Assembly: GCA_963693635.1 (NCBI GenBank)
Contig: CAVOBC010000033.1
Location: 1-20,743 of the forward strand
DNA: 20,743 nucleotides
Direction of reading: 5' to 3'
Origin: CAVOBC01 sp963693635
Lineage (GTDB): Bacteria; Pseudomonadota; Gammaproteobacteria; Pseudomonadales; Azotimanducaceae
This document shows, piece by piece, positions 14,343 to 20,743 of the stretch. Each line of letters opens with the position of its first letter. The first letter of the stretch is position 1. The notes beneath the pieces were generated by a model that did not search any database, had not been told where the DNA came from, and worked only from the letters and a program-made list of their open reading frames with translations. A program made the translations under genes and the position numbers.

Positions 14343-14879
14343 ATGAAGCAAGAGCGGGGAAGCCGGGATGTCACGACCGGCAGTGCACGACCGACCGACC
14401 TCTTCGTCGGCGTCGGCTCGAACCTGGGTGATGCGACAGCCAACGTCCGCTGGGCGCTCGGCCAACTAGGGGCCAGGTCGCCCGGGATGCGGCAGTCATC
14501 TTTGTGGCGAAGTAGTCCGGTTGGTCTGCCAGAGGGCGCCCCAGACTTCGTCAATGCGGTCGTGGCATTGGATGGGCATCCGTGGGCCGACCCGGGGGAT
14601 TGCCTGAGGTCGCTACAGGCGCTGGAGGCCGAGCGCGGGCGGCCGCGAGAACATGATCGCGGCCAATCCAGAACACTTGATCTGGATATTCTGTTGTGGG
14701 GGACGGCAACCGTTGCCCTGTCGACCGTGTCGACACCGCATCCAAGAATGCTTGGCCGCGCGTTTGTGATGATGCCGCTCGCGGAGATCGCACCGGACCT
14801 CATCGTGCCGGGTCAGAGCGCAACTGTCGCGCAGATCTGTGCTCGTCTCGCGGGCGAGGTGCCTGTCAGGATCGCGTGA
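14343..14879 (+). CDS. folK: 6-hydroxymethyl-7,8-dihydropterin pyrophosphokinase
   Basis: FolK transfers pyrophosphate from ATP to 6-hydroxymethyl-dihydropterin in folate synthesis, in the cytosol. All hallmarks are present in 178 residues: FVGVGSNLGD at 21-30, FVNAVV at 69-74 (pterin side), E97 with RGRPREHDRGQSRTLDLDIL (the trimmed core is SRTLDLDIL at 109-117, with the Mg-binding D113 and D115), HPRM at 133-136, and FVMMPLAEIAPD at 141-152. The protein is ~15 residues longer at its N-terminus than usual. Its ribosome-binding site is weak (GTGGAA). It does not lie with folB, panB or pcnB as often seen, so it stands alone, divergent from the dehydrogenase. Confidence 0.93.
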   Translation: MKQERGSRDVTTGSARPTDLFVGVGSNLGDATANVRWALGQLGARSPGMRQSSLWRSSPVGLPEGAPDFVNAVVALDGHPWADPGDCLRSLQALEAERGRPREHDRGQSRTLDLDILLWGTATVALSTVSTPHPRMLGRAFVMMPLAEIAPDLIVPGQSATVAQICARLAGEVPVRIA

Positions 14880-14971
14880 TCGGGTGATGGATCCGGACGG
14901 AGAGGGGTCGGGGGTAGATCGTGAGGTAGATCGGGAGGTAAACAGACGGGCGAGGGGTCTCCCCAGACTAT

Positions 14972-15001
14972 CCGCCGATGACCCGTCAGGCGGCGCTTTT
15001 C
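14972..15001 (+). terminator. Probable intrinsic terminator of folK
   Basis: CCGCC at 14972-14976 pairs with GGCGG at 14989-14993. Inside, TGA pairs with TCA around a CCCG loop, with a GA bulge. CGCTTTTCT follows, giving a short T-run. It starts 93 bases past the folK stop and overlaps the 3' end of the small minus-strand ORF. Confidence 0.5.
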
Positions 15002-15238
15002 TGTTCGAAATCCGGTTCTGCCCTCGCGGTTACCGGTGGGTTGACCGCGGTTGTAACTAGATCCATCAACGTCGACTTCAGCGTTGGGTCGACCTCAGAG
15101 TCGCCGATCAGCTTACCCCGCTTCGTCAGACCTTTTTCGAGTTGCTCGACACGCGCATTGCTGCGCTTCAACGGTGGCGGCGTGTTTGTTGATGTCGCTC
15201 ATTTCCTGAGCTGATAAGACAATTCTGCGCTTTGCCAT
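14986..15238 (-). pseudogene. Small hypothetical gene, apparently frameshifted
   Basis: ATG at 15238 is preceded by GGAGG about ten bases upstream and begins MAKRRIVLSAQEMSDINKHA. That frame ends after 38 codons. A one-base shift near 15170-15176 would join it to the open frame LKRSNARVEQLEKGLTKRGK to 14986, giving about 83 residues with a charged coiled-coil-like middle. The good ribosome-binding site and the continuous helical, charged composition support one broken gene rather than chance. I do not recognise the family. It could instead be a 38-residue peptide, or no gene. Confidence 0.4.
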
Positions 15239-15360
15239 CCTGGCTATCCTCCACTTCCTTCGTGTTCAACGGGACTTTTCTGGGCGTGGCGCCCACACGT
15301 GGCGTCGCTACAAACAAAAGTCTAGTTCAGCATCGAGATCTCTAGCGAGACCGTTCGTCT

Positions 15361-15446
15361 ATTCACGGCTCGGCGCGAACGTGAACTCGGTATTCACGGC
15401 TCGGCGCGAACGTGAACTCGGTATTCACGGCTCGGCGCGAACGTGA
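15361..15446. repeat. 31-base palindromic tandem repeat, 2.8 copies
   Basis: Copies at 15361-15391 and 15392-15422 are identical; a third (15423-15446) keeps the first 24 bases, then diverges. Each carries the arms TTCACG and CGTGAA (6 bp) around GCTCGGCGCGAA. The array lies just past the acyl-CoA synthetase stop (about 50 bases) and 120-210 bases before the small minus-strand ORF. A stacked operator or transcript-end structure is possible. With no spacers of constant length it is not a CRISPR array. Confidence 0.85.
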
Positions 15447-15497
15447 GCTTCGATCTTCAGCCCGCTTTCCGGGCGGCCTGCCGGTGCGCCTCTCAAC

Positions 15498-17021
15498 TCA
15501 GATGATTCGAGAATCGCGCCCGCGCCAGTATTCGTCGCGGAGTTCCCGCTTGTAGAGCTTGCCGGTCGGATGTCTGGGCAACTCCTCGCGAAAGTCGACC
15601 GAGCGCGGCGCTTTGACATGGGACAGTCGGTCGCGGCACCACGTGATGAGTTCGCTCGCGAGCGCTGGGCTCGCGTCGGCGGCAGCCAGCAGTTGGACCA
15701 CCGCCTTTACCTCCTCGCCGAATTCGTCGTTCGGTACCCCGATGACCGCCACATCCATGACGGCCGGGTGATCGATCAGCGTATTCTCGATCTCCTGCGG
15801 GTAGATGTTGACCCCGCCCGAGATGATCATGAAGGACTTGCGGTCACGCAGAAAAAGATAGCCATCCGCATCCACGAGACCCATGTCGCCCAGCGTTGAC
15901 CAGCCGTTTTCGTTCCGCACGAGCGCGGTCTTTTCCGGGTCTTTGTGGTATTCGAACGCAGGCCCGCCACCAAAGTAAACCGTGCCCACCGTTCCGGGGG
16001 AAACTTCGTTGCCGTCGTCGTCAAGAACGTGGAGTTCGCCCAGAAACGCCTTGCCGACACTGCCCGGGTGCTTGCGCCATTCGTCAGGCGTGATGGCGGT
16101 TGCGCCGTTGGCTTCGGTGCCAGAGTAGTACTCGTAGAGAATCGGTCCCCACCAATCGAGCATTCGCTGCTTGATGTTGACCGGACACGGCGCGGCCGCA
16201 TGGATAGCATACTGATGCGTGCCGCCGTCAAAGCGGTCTCGAACCTCCGCGGGGAGTTTCAGCATGCGCACAAACATCGTCGGCACCCACTGGCTGTGGG
16301 TGATGGCATGCTGATCGATCAGGTCGAGCGCGGTTGTCGCGTCATACCGCGGCATGATGACCGAGGTGCCGCCCAATCGGGTGACGATCAGGTTGTATCG
16401 CAGCGGTGCGGAATGGTAGAGCGGCGCAGTGGAGAGGTAGCGGGTTTCCCCAGACAGATTGTGCATGCGGATGCGCGTTTGGAAGACCGTCGAGAGTTCG
16501 CCCAGCGGTCGCGCCGTCAGCGGAAAACGCACGCCCTTGGGCTGTCCGGTCGTACCCGATGAGTAAATCATCTCGGCGCCTTCGGACTCGTCCGCGATCG
16601 GCTGGGTCGGTTGGCGCTCGGTCTCGGTGACGAACGAATGACAACCCGGCGGTGGCTCGTCGTCCACGACAAAAATTTTGGCGTGCACGTTGGCGATGTC
16701 GATGCGCCCCAGCAGATCACGCGACGTAATCAGTACGCCAGCGTCCGAGTTGTTGATGATGTACTCGATCTCCTGAGCCTGAAACAGTGTGCTGATTGGC
16801 GTGTAGTAAAGCCCGGAACGCTGGGCCGCCCAACAGATCTGCAGGTAGCGAACGTCGTTCGGCAACCAAACGGCGATGCCGTCACCCGGACGGAGCCCTT
16901 CTGCCCGCAAGAGGTGGGCGCACTGATTTGATCGCCGCTCAAGTTCGCCATAGGAGACCTGCTGGCCCGTATCTGCCATGACGTAGGCGATTCGGTCAGG
17001 GGGATGGGAACCCGGGTGCAT
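15498..17021 (-). CDS. AMP-forming acyl-CoA synthetase / AMP-dependent ligase
   Basis: The 507-residue cytosolic enzyme activates a carboxylic acid with ATP to an acyl-AMP, then makes the CoA thioester. The ANL signature motifs are complete: A3 YSSGTTGQPKGV at 153-164, A5 YEYYSGTEA at 296-304, A7 STLGDMG at 375-381, A8 DRKSFMIISGGVNIYPQEIE at 393-412 and A10 PTGKLYKR at 485-492 with the catalytic lysine K488. The overall pattern (WVPTMFVRMLKLP, YHSAPLRYN) is that of medium/long-chain fatty-acid or aromatic-acid CoA ligases related to FadD; the acid is not assignable. The ATG at 17021 has AAGAAGAGAA upstream. It is separated by 228 bases from the DUF1820 gene, so is probably transcribed by itself. 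Confidence 0.9.
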   Translation of the reverse strand: MHPGSHPPDRIAYVMADTGQQVSYGELERRSNQCAHLLRAEGLRPGDGIAVWLPNDVRYLQICWAAQRSGLYYTPISTLFQAQEIEYIINNSDAGVLITSRDLLGRIDIANVHAKIFVVDDEPPPGCHSFVTETERQPTQPIADESEGAEMIYSSGTTGQPKGVRFPLTARPLGELSTVFQTRIRMHNLSGETRYLSTAPLYHSAPLRYNLIVTRLGGTSVIMPRYDATTALDLIDQHAITHSQWVPTMFVRMLKLPAEVRDRFDGGTHQYAIHAAAPCPVNIKQRMLDWWGPILYEYYSGTEANGATAITPDEWRKHPGSVGKAFLGELHVLDDDGNEVSPGTVGTVYFGGGPAFEYHKDPEKTALVRNENGWSTLGDMGLVDADGYLFLRDRKSFMIISGGVNIYPQEIENTLIDHPAVMDVAVIGVPNDEFGEEVKAVVQLLAAADASPALASELITWCRDRLSHVKAPRSVDFREELPRHPTGKLYKRELRDEYWRGRDSRII

Positions 17022-17214
17022 AGCGTCGTTCTCTTCTTAGGGGGTTAGGGGGTCAGGGGCTGATGGAGGCGCACATTCAAGGCGCGGGCTCAGACTGCCG
17101 GGGCCCACGGCAACATCGCGCAGCATAGTGATGGGTCCGGCGACGGCAAGGGTCGATTGATGCTCTGGGGTGCCCTGTGACAGCGGCGACGATCCAGCGA
17201 CGTGTGACGCGGTC

Positions 17215-17243
17215 AGGCGAGGGCCGTCCGCAGGCCCTCGCCT
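17215..17243 (-). terminator. Strong 11-bp hairpin after the DUF1820 gene
   Basis: The arms at 17215-17225 (AGGCGAGGGCC) and 17233-17243 (GGCCCTCGCCT) are perfectly complementary around a 7-base loop. It begins seven bases past the stop of the DUF1820 gene. No T-run follows, so termination would be Rho-assisted, or the hairpin protects the mRNA 3' end. Confidence 0.55.
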
Positions 17244-17249
17244 CCGCCC

Positions 17250-17579
17250 TCAGTCCGATCCACCCTTTGGCGTAAATGCCGGCATCGGGAATGGCGAGAC
17301 ATTGCCCTTGGCTTCCGTGATCTTGCCGAGGCCCTCTTTAGGGACCTCGTCGATGCGGACGACGGAGTGCATGGGGATGTAACTGCGTGAAACACCTTCG
17401 AATTCCGACTTCAGCTTCTCTTCGCTCGGATCAACGAGTACGCCAGACCGTTCGCCGAAGACCATTTCCTCGATTTCGATGAAGCCGTACAGGTCGCTCT
17501 GGTAGATCTGGTGAGCGTAGATCTCGTAGATCTGACCCTGATTGAAGAAGATGACCTTATAAATGGGCGTGCCAGTCAT
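17250..17579 (-). CDS. DUF1820 family protein
   Basis: This 109-residue protein matches the small DUF1820 family of Gammaproteobacteria as I know it: PIYKVIFFNQGQIYEIYAHQ at 5-24, YQSDLYGFIEIEEMVFGER at 26-44, VDPSEEKLKSEFEGV at 49-63, then SYIPMHSVVRIDEV at 66-79 and a KEGLGKI segment. The family has no assigned function. It is acidic, soluble and beta-rich, likely cytosolic. The leader lacks a Shine-Dalgarno sequence and has CTACTCC repeats instead. A perfect TTGACA lies 45-50 bases before the ATG. The gene is divergent from miaB and followed by a strong hairpin. Confidence 0.85.
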   Translation of the reverse strand: MTGTPIYKVIFFNQGQIYEIYAHQIYQSDLYGFIEIEEMVFGERSGVLVDPSEEKLKSEFEGVSRSYIPMHSVVRIDEVPKEGLGKITEAKGNVSPFPMPAFTPKGGSD

Positions 17580-17600
17580 ATTGGGAGTAGGAGTAGGTTG

Positions 17601-17629
17601 TTGAATTGAAGGAAGGGCGCGAGTGTCAA
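17601..17629 (-). promoter_or_regulatory. Possible promoter of the DUF1820 gene
   Basis: On the minus strand TTGACA (17629-17624) is a perfect -35. A 16-17 base spacer then leads to a poor -10 (TCAATT or ATTCAA). The strength of the -35 and the location are the only support. Confidence 0.3.
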
Positions 17630-17889
17630 ATTAATCGCCAGTCATGTCAACGTGTGACAAGTCAACCTGCAAACGGTCGACGTGTCCACCCAATATGGGG
17701 TGTTGTGGCAGGAAGTCAATGCAAGAAATCGATGACCGCCTGCCGTTAGGCCTGCTGCATGCGGGGACGTGTTGGATCGGTCGAAGCGCGAGTGCAGCGA
17801 GGCACCCAGTGGTCGAGCTACGGCCCTCGCGCCAGTCGGGGAGCGGCATTCATTAAGCGGGCGTGATGTGTGGTTGACGGCGGGTCCGC

Positions 17890-17898
17890 TGCTATAAT
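17890..17898 (+). promoter_or_regulatory. Extended -10 promoter of miaB
   Basis: TGC-TATAAT (17890-17898) is a perfect -10 with an upstream TGn extension. A TTGACG at 17874-17879 is only 13 bases away, too close for a normal -35, so the extended -10 may suffice. Transcription would start near 17905, giving a leader of about 25 bases before the miaB ATG. Confidence 0.5.
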
Positions 17899-17930
17899 GC
17901 CCGGCCCCGCTACTCCGATTGCCGCGCCCA

Positions 17931-19271
17931 ATGCCCACGCCTATCCCCACGCCCCGCAAGGTCTTTATCAAGACCCATGGTTGCCAGATGAACGAGTACG
18001 ATTCACGTCGTATGGTCGATCTGCTGCGCGAAGGCCAGGGGTACGAGATCACGACGTCAGAGGAAGAAGCAGACCTGCTGCTCCTCAACACCTGTTCGAT
18101 TCGAGAGAAGGCGCAGGAAAAAGTCTTTCATCAACTCGGTCGATGGCGCCAGTTGAAAGCGGGTCGCCCGGGCGTTCAGATCGGTGTGGGTGGCTGCGTT
18201 GCGAGTCAGGAGGGCGAGCAAATTCATGCTCGCGCACCCTACGTGGACGTGGTGTTCGGGCCCCAGACGCTGCATCGGCTACCCAACTTGCTCGCGGCCG
18301 CGGCCGATGGGCCTGTCGTCGATATTACGTTCCCGGAAATCGAGAAGTTCGATCGGCTGCCCGAGCCGTCGGCGGATGGGCCCTCAGCGTTTGTCTCGGT
18401 GATGGAGGGGTGCAGTCGGTACTGCACATTCTGTGTCGTACCGTACACACGAGGTGAAGAAGTCAGCCGACCGCTTGATGACGTCATCCGCGAGGTCGTG
18501 CACTTGCGTGATCGCGGTGTGCGCGAGGTCAATCTGCTCGGTCAGAACGTCAACGCTTACCGGAGCACGATGGGCGACGGCGAAGTCATTGATCTTGCCT
18601 TTCTCATCAGCGTTGTCGCGGAAATCGACGGCATCGATCGAATTCGCTACACCACCTCCCATCCGGTGGAATTTAACGACAACCTGGTTCGGGTTTACGG
18701 CGAGGTTCCGGAACTCGTCAGCCACTTGCATCTGCCTGTGCAGTCGGGCTCAGACCGGATTCTCGCCATGATGAAGCGCGGCCACACGGTGCTCGAGTAC
18801 AAGTCACGCATCCGGCAGCTGCGGGCACAACGGGCAGATATCAGTATGTCATCAGACTTCATCGTCGGATTTCCGGGTGAGACTGACAGCGACTTTCAGG
18901 CGACGATGGATCTCATTGCCGAGATTGGCTTTGATCACTCGTTTAGCTTCATCTACAGTCCACGACCGGGCACCCCGGCCGCATCGATGCCTGATACTAC
19001 GCCGATGTCGCTGAAGAAGGAGCGGCTGCAGATCCTGCAAGCGCGCCTCACGCAGCAGGCGATGGCGATCAGCCGGCGTATGGTCGGTAACATCGAGCGG
19101 GTCCTGGTGACGGGCATATCGAAGAAAGACCCCGGCGAACTTCAGGCGCGCACCGAGAACAATCGCGTGGTGAATTTTCGCGAATCGGGCCGGCATCTGA
19201 TCGGAGAGTTTGCCAACATGGAGATTGTTGATGCGTTGCCCAACTCGCTGCGCGGCGTGCTCGTCGCTTGA
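17931..19271 (+). CDS. miaB: tRNA-2-methylthio-N6-dimethylallyladenosine synthase
   Basis: MiaB is the radical-SAM methylthiotransferase that converts i6A37 to ms2i6A37 in tRNAs reading U-starting codons. The 446-residue protein has the MTTase N-domain with cluster cysteines C18 (THGCQMNEYDS), C55 (NTCSIREKA) and C89 (GGCVASQ), the radical-SAM motif CSRYCTFC (C161, C165, C168), GQNVNAY, HLPVQSGSD and SDFIVGFPGETD, and a C-terminal TRAM domain from about residue 380. The ATG at 17931 is preferred to the in-frame TTG at 17919; neither has a ribosome-binding site. It is followed by phoH and ybeY as in most Proteobacteria. Confidence 0.96.
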   Translation: MPTPIPTPRKVFIKTHGCQMNEYDSRRMVDLLREGQGYEITTSEEEADLLLLNTCSIREKAQEKVFHQLGRWRQLKAGRPGVQIGVGGCVASQEGEQIHARAPYVDVVFGPQTLHRLPNLLAAAADGPVVDITFPEIEKFDRLPEPSADGPSAFVSVMEGCSRYCTFCVVPYTRGEEVSRPLDDVIREVVHLRDRGVREVNLLGQNVNAYRSTMGDGEVIDLAFLISVVAEIDGIDRIRYTTSHPVEFNDNLVRVYGEVPELVSHLHLPVQSGSDRILAMMKRGHTVLEYKSRIRQLRAQRADISMSSDFIVGFPGETDSDFQATMDLIAEIGFDHSFSFIYSPRPGTPAASMPDTTPMSLKKERLQILQARLTQQAMAISRRMVGNIERVLVTGISKKDPGELQARTENNRVVNFRESGRHLIGEFANMEIVDALPNSLRGVLVA

Positions 19272-19416
19272 CGAGGCCTTGCTGGACTTTATCAGTCGTC
19301 CCCGTGCGCATGGGGCAAGAAACGTGCCAGAACCGAGCGAGAAGTTGGCTATTCTCTCCTTTTACTCGTGAATTTGAGGGGTTATTCTCTGTCCACCAAC
19401 ATGCATATGCACGAGA

Positions 19417-20400
19417 TTGAACGCTAATTTGCAGTCCCACCAGGTCGTCCTCGAGCCGGACGACAGTAGCCAGTTAGCCACGCTCTGTGGCCCCCTGAAT
19501 GCCAACCTTCGCCAGATTGAAAGCCGCCTCGGCATCCGTATCAAGAATCGGGGCAATGACTTTCAGTTAACGGGTGCAAGTGACGTGCTGGTGGCGGCCG
19601 GCGAACTTCTGCACCACCTTTATCGCGAGGTCGGCGTCGGCACGCGACTCACCGCGGATGTCGTTCACCTGTTTCTCCAGGAGTCCGGGGTCAGCGCGCT
19701 GGTCAGCAATGAGGCGGACGGGCGCGAAGATCTTGTCGTCACCCGCAAGAAGAGCGTGCGGCCGCGCGGTGCCAATCAGATTCGATACGTTCGCGCGATC
19801 CGCGAGCATGACCTTAATTTCGGGATCGGGCCGGCGGGTACGGGCAAGACTTATCTGGCGGTCGCCTGCGCGGTTGAGGCCATTGAGAGCGAGCGCGTCC
19901 GCCGTCTGTTGCTCGTGCGACCGGCGGTTGAAGCCGGCGAGAAGCTGGGTTTTTTGCCAGGGGATCTGTCGCAGAAGATCGATCCGTACCTGCGCCCGCT
20001 CTATGACGCGCTCTATGATCTGCTCGGCTTTGATCGTGTCGAGAAGCTGCTTGAGCGAAACGTCATCGAAGTTGCACCGCTCGCATACATGCGAGGCCGC
20101 ACGCTGAATGACGCGTTCATTATTCTCGATGAGAGTCAGAACACGACGGTTGAGCAGATGAAGATGTTCCTGACACGCATCGGTTTTGGTTCAACCGTGG
20201 TTGTGACCGGCGATGTCACCCAGGTCGATCTGCCGAATCGCACGACCTCGGGACTACGCCACGTGAGCAAGGTGCTGGAGGGTGTTGGCGGCATTTCGTT
20301 TTCGCGTTTTGGCGCGCGGGACGTGGTCAGGCATCCGCTTGTGCAGCGCGTCGTCGAGGCCTATCAGAGTTATGAGGCGGAGGCCGAGAGTGACGCGTGA
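19417..20400 (+). CDS. ybeZ: PhoH-family ATPase (YbeZ)
   Basis: The 327-residue cytosolic protein has a KH-like N-terminal part (residues 18-75) and a PhoH ATPase domain. Walker A is GPAGTGKT at 138-145, Walker B is FIILDESQN at 234-242 with D238-E239, then GDVTQVDLP at 265-273. YbeZ works with the endoribonuclease YbeY in rRNA/RNA processing under stress. The start is a TTG at 19417; the upstream ATGs at 19401 and 19407 are out of frame, and an in-frame TGA at 19375 limits extension. A later TTG at 19429 is also possible. Candidate promoter TTTACT (19361) - 16 bases - TATTCT (19383) precedes it. It ends inside the ybeY start. Confidence 0.95.
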   Translation: MNANLQSHQVVLEPDDSSQLATLCGPLNANLRQIESRLGIRIKNRGNDFQLTGASDVLVAAGELLHHLYREVGVGTRLTADVVHLFLQESGVSALVSNEADGREDLVVTRKKSVRPRGANQIRYVRAIREHDLNFGIGPAGTGKTYLAVACAVEAIESERVRRLLLVRPAVEAGEKLGFLPGDLSQKIDPYLRPLYDALYDLLGFDRVEKLLERNVIEVAPLAYMRGRTLNDAFIILDESQNTTVEQMKMFLTRIGFGSTVVVTGDVTQVDLPNRTTSGLRHVSKVLEGVGGISFSRFGARDVVRHPLVQRVVEAYQSYEAEAESDA

Positions 20401-20743
20401 TCGCGTCTTGCCAAAAGCACGCTTGCCCGCAGCAGAAGGTCACGCGGTTGACGTCGCGGGTGTGCCACTGGCGGGCGCGCAGGGCGTAGAGCGCGCTGTT
20501 CTGGCGACCCTCGGGTTGCTTGAAATCGAGTCCTGCCGTGTCGCCGTGGCGTTTGTCGACGAGTCTGAAGGGCGCCGATTGAATCAGGCGTATCGCGGGC
20601 GAGAGGCGGCGACCAACGTCCTGTCGTTTCCATGCGATGAGCGTGATGAGGAGGGTCTGCGTTTGCTGGGGGACATCGTCGTGTGCAATGCCGTTGCCCT
20701 ACGCGAGGCGACTCATCAAGGCAAGACCATCGCCGCACACGCG
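20390..20743 (+). CDS. ybeY: Endoribonuclease YbeY, 3'-truncated by window end
   Basis: From GTG at 20390, overlapping the phoH stop by 11 bases, the frame stays open for 118 codons to the window end. Family motifs are visible: VAVAFVDESEGRRLNQAYRG, with ATNVLSFP and LLGDIVVC, then REATHQGKTIAAHA, which leads into the zinc-binding H-x3-H-x5-H motif lying beyond the window. YbeY is a single-strand-specific RNase needed for 16S rRNA 3' maturation and ribosome quality control. GAGG/GGAG lies upstream of the GTG. The N-terminus is rich in Arg and Ala and slightly variable in the family. Confidence 0.92.
   Translation, partial: MTRDRVLPKARLPAAEGHAVDVAGVPLAGAQGVERAVLATLGLLEIESCRVAVAFVDESEGRRLNQAYRGREAATNVLSFPCDERDEEGLRLLGDIVVCNAVALREATHQGKTIAAHA

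Larger units (their letters stand above)
14880..15497. other. Long intergenic region between folK and acyl-CoA synthetase
   Basis: This 618-base stretch holds GTAGATCG-GAG direct repeats at about 14911-14940, the folK terminator, the broken small ORF, a GGGCG-TGGC-GCCC hairpin-like sequence near 15281-15293, and the 31-base tandem array. No intact gene is seen. The mixture of repeats and debris resembles an old insertion site. Confidence 0.45.
17580..17930. other. Divergent intergenic region DUF1820 / miaB
   Basis: The 351 bases hold the promoter of the DUF1820 gene at the left and an extended -10 for miaB at the right. The open frames within it lack ribosome-binding sites and family likeness, and I see nothing else to report. 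Confidence 0.4.

Noticed and set aside
15361..15446. CRISPR array
   Set aside because: The units are directly adjacent without unique spacers.
17874..17898. Classical -35/-10 promoter TTGACG...TATAAT for miaB
   Set aside because: The spacer is only 13 bases; I keep the extended -10 alone.

Overview
The window reads as a GC-rich chromosomal segment of a gammaproteobacterium, probably an environmental or uncultured lineage. The best evidence is the housekeeping block at the right end, miaB-phoH(ybeZ)-ybeY in the classical proteobacterial order, together with a DUF1820-family gene typical of Gammaproteobacteria. I see no phage, plasmid, CRISPR array or intact transposon, and no tRNA or rRNA gene.

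Left part (1-4058, minus strand): two tetratricopeptide-repeat proteins, one exported and one membrane-anchored, lie 54 bases apart. Upstream of them are a HAD-family phosphatase and a 67-residue protein of unknown function. Next, on the plus strand (4059-8605), is a compact four-gene operon of the Gld type: ABC ATPase, ABC-2 permease, GldG-like auxiliary protein and DUF4340 protein. Its genes overlap by 1-4 bases or lie 4 bases apart.

Centre (8606-12492): a zone of gene decay. An ASCH-domain gene has two in-frame TAG codons. It overlaps by ATGA a DUF4956 membrane-protein gene that carries a frameshift. Three bases further on is an intact exported beta-propeller-like (SdiA-regulated type) gene. 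Facing them is a polyphosphate kinase (ppk1) remnant with a frameshift, an in-frame TAG and no C-terminal catalytic half. DUF4956 proteins are often encoded beside VTC-type polyphosphate polymerases, so an eroding polyphosphate-linked locus is a reasonable inference, but not shown. Upstream of the ASCH gene are 13-base and 22-base tandem repeats and a 30-base motif that recurs at the far left end of the window.

Right part (12446-20743): a stand-alone biotin carrier protein, a zinc alcohol dehydrogenase, folK, a 618-base stretch with a frameshifted small ORF and a 31-base palindromic tandem repeat, an acyl-CoA synthetase, the DUF1820 gene, and then miaB, phoH and the start of ybeY, which is cut by the window end. 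The most unusual material is in the decay zone and in the repeat-bearing intergenic stretches. No single gene set clearly amounts to a new defence or metabolic system.
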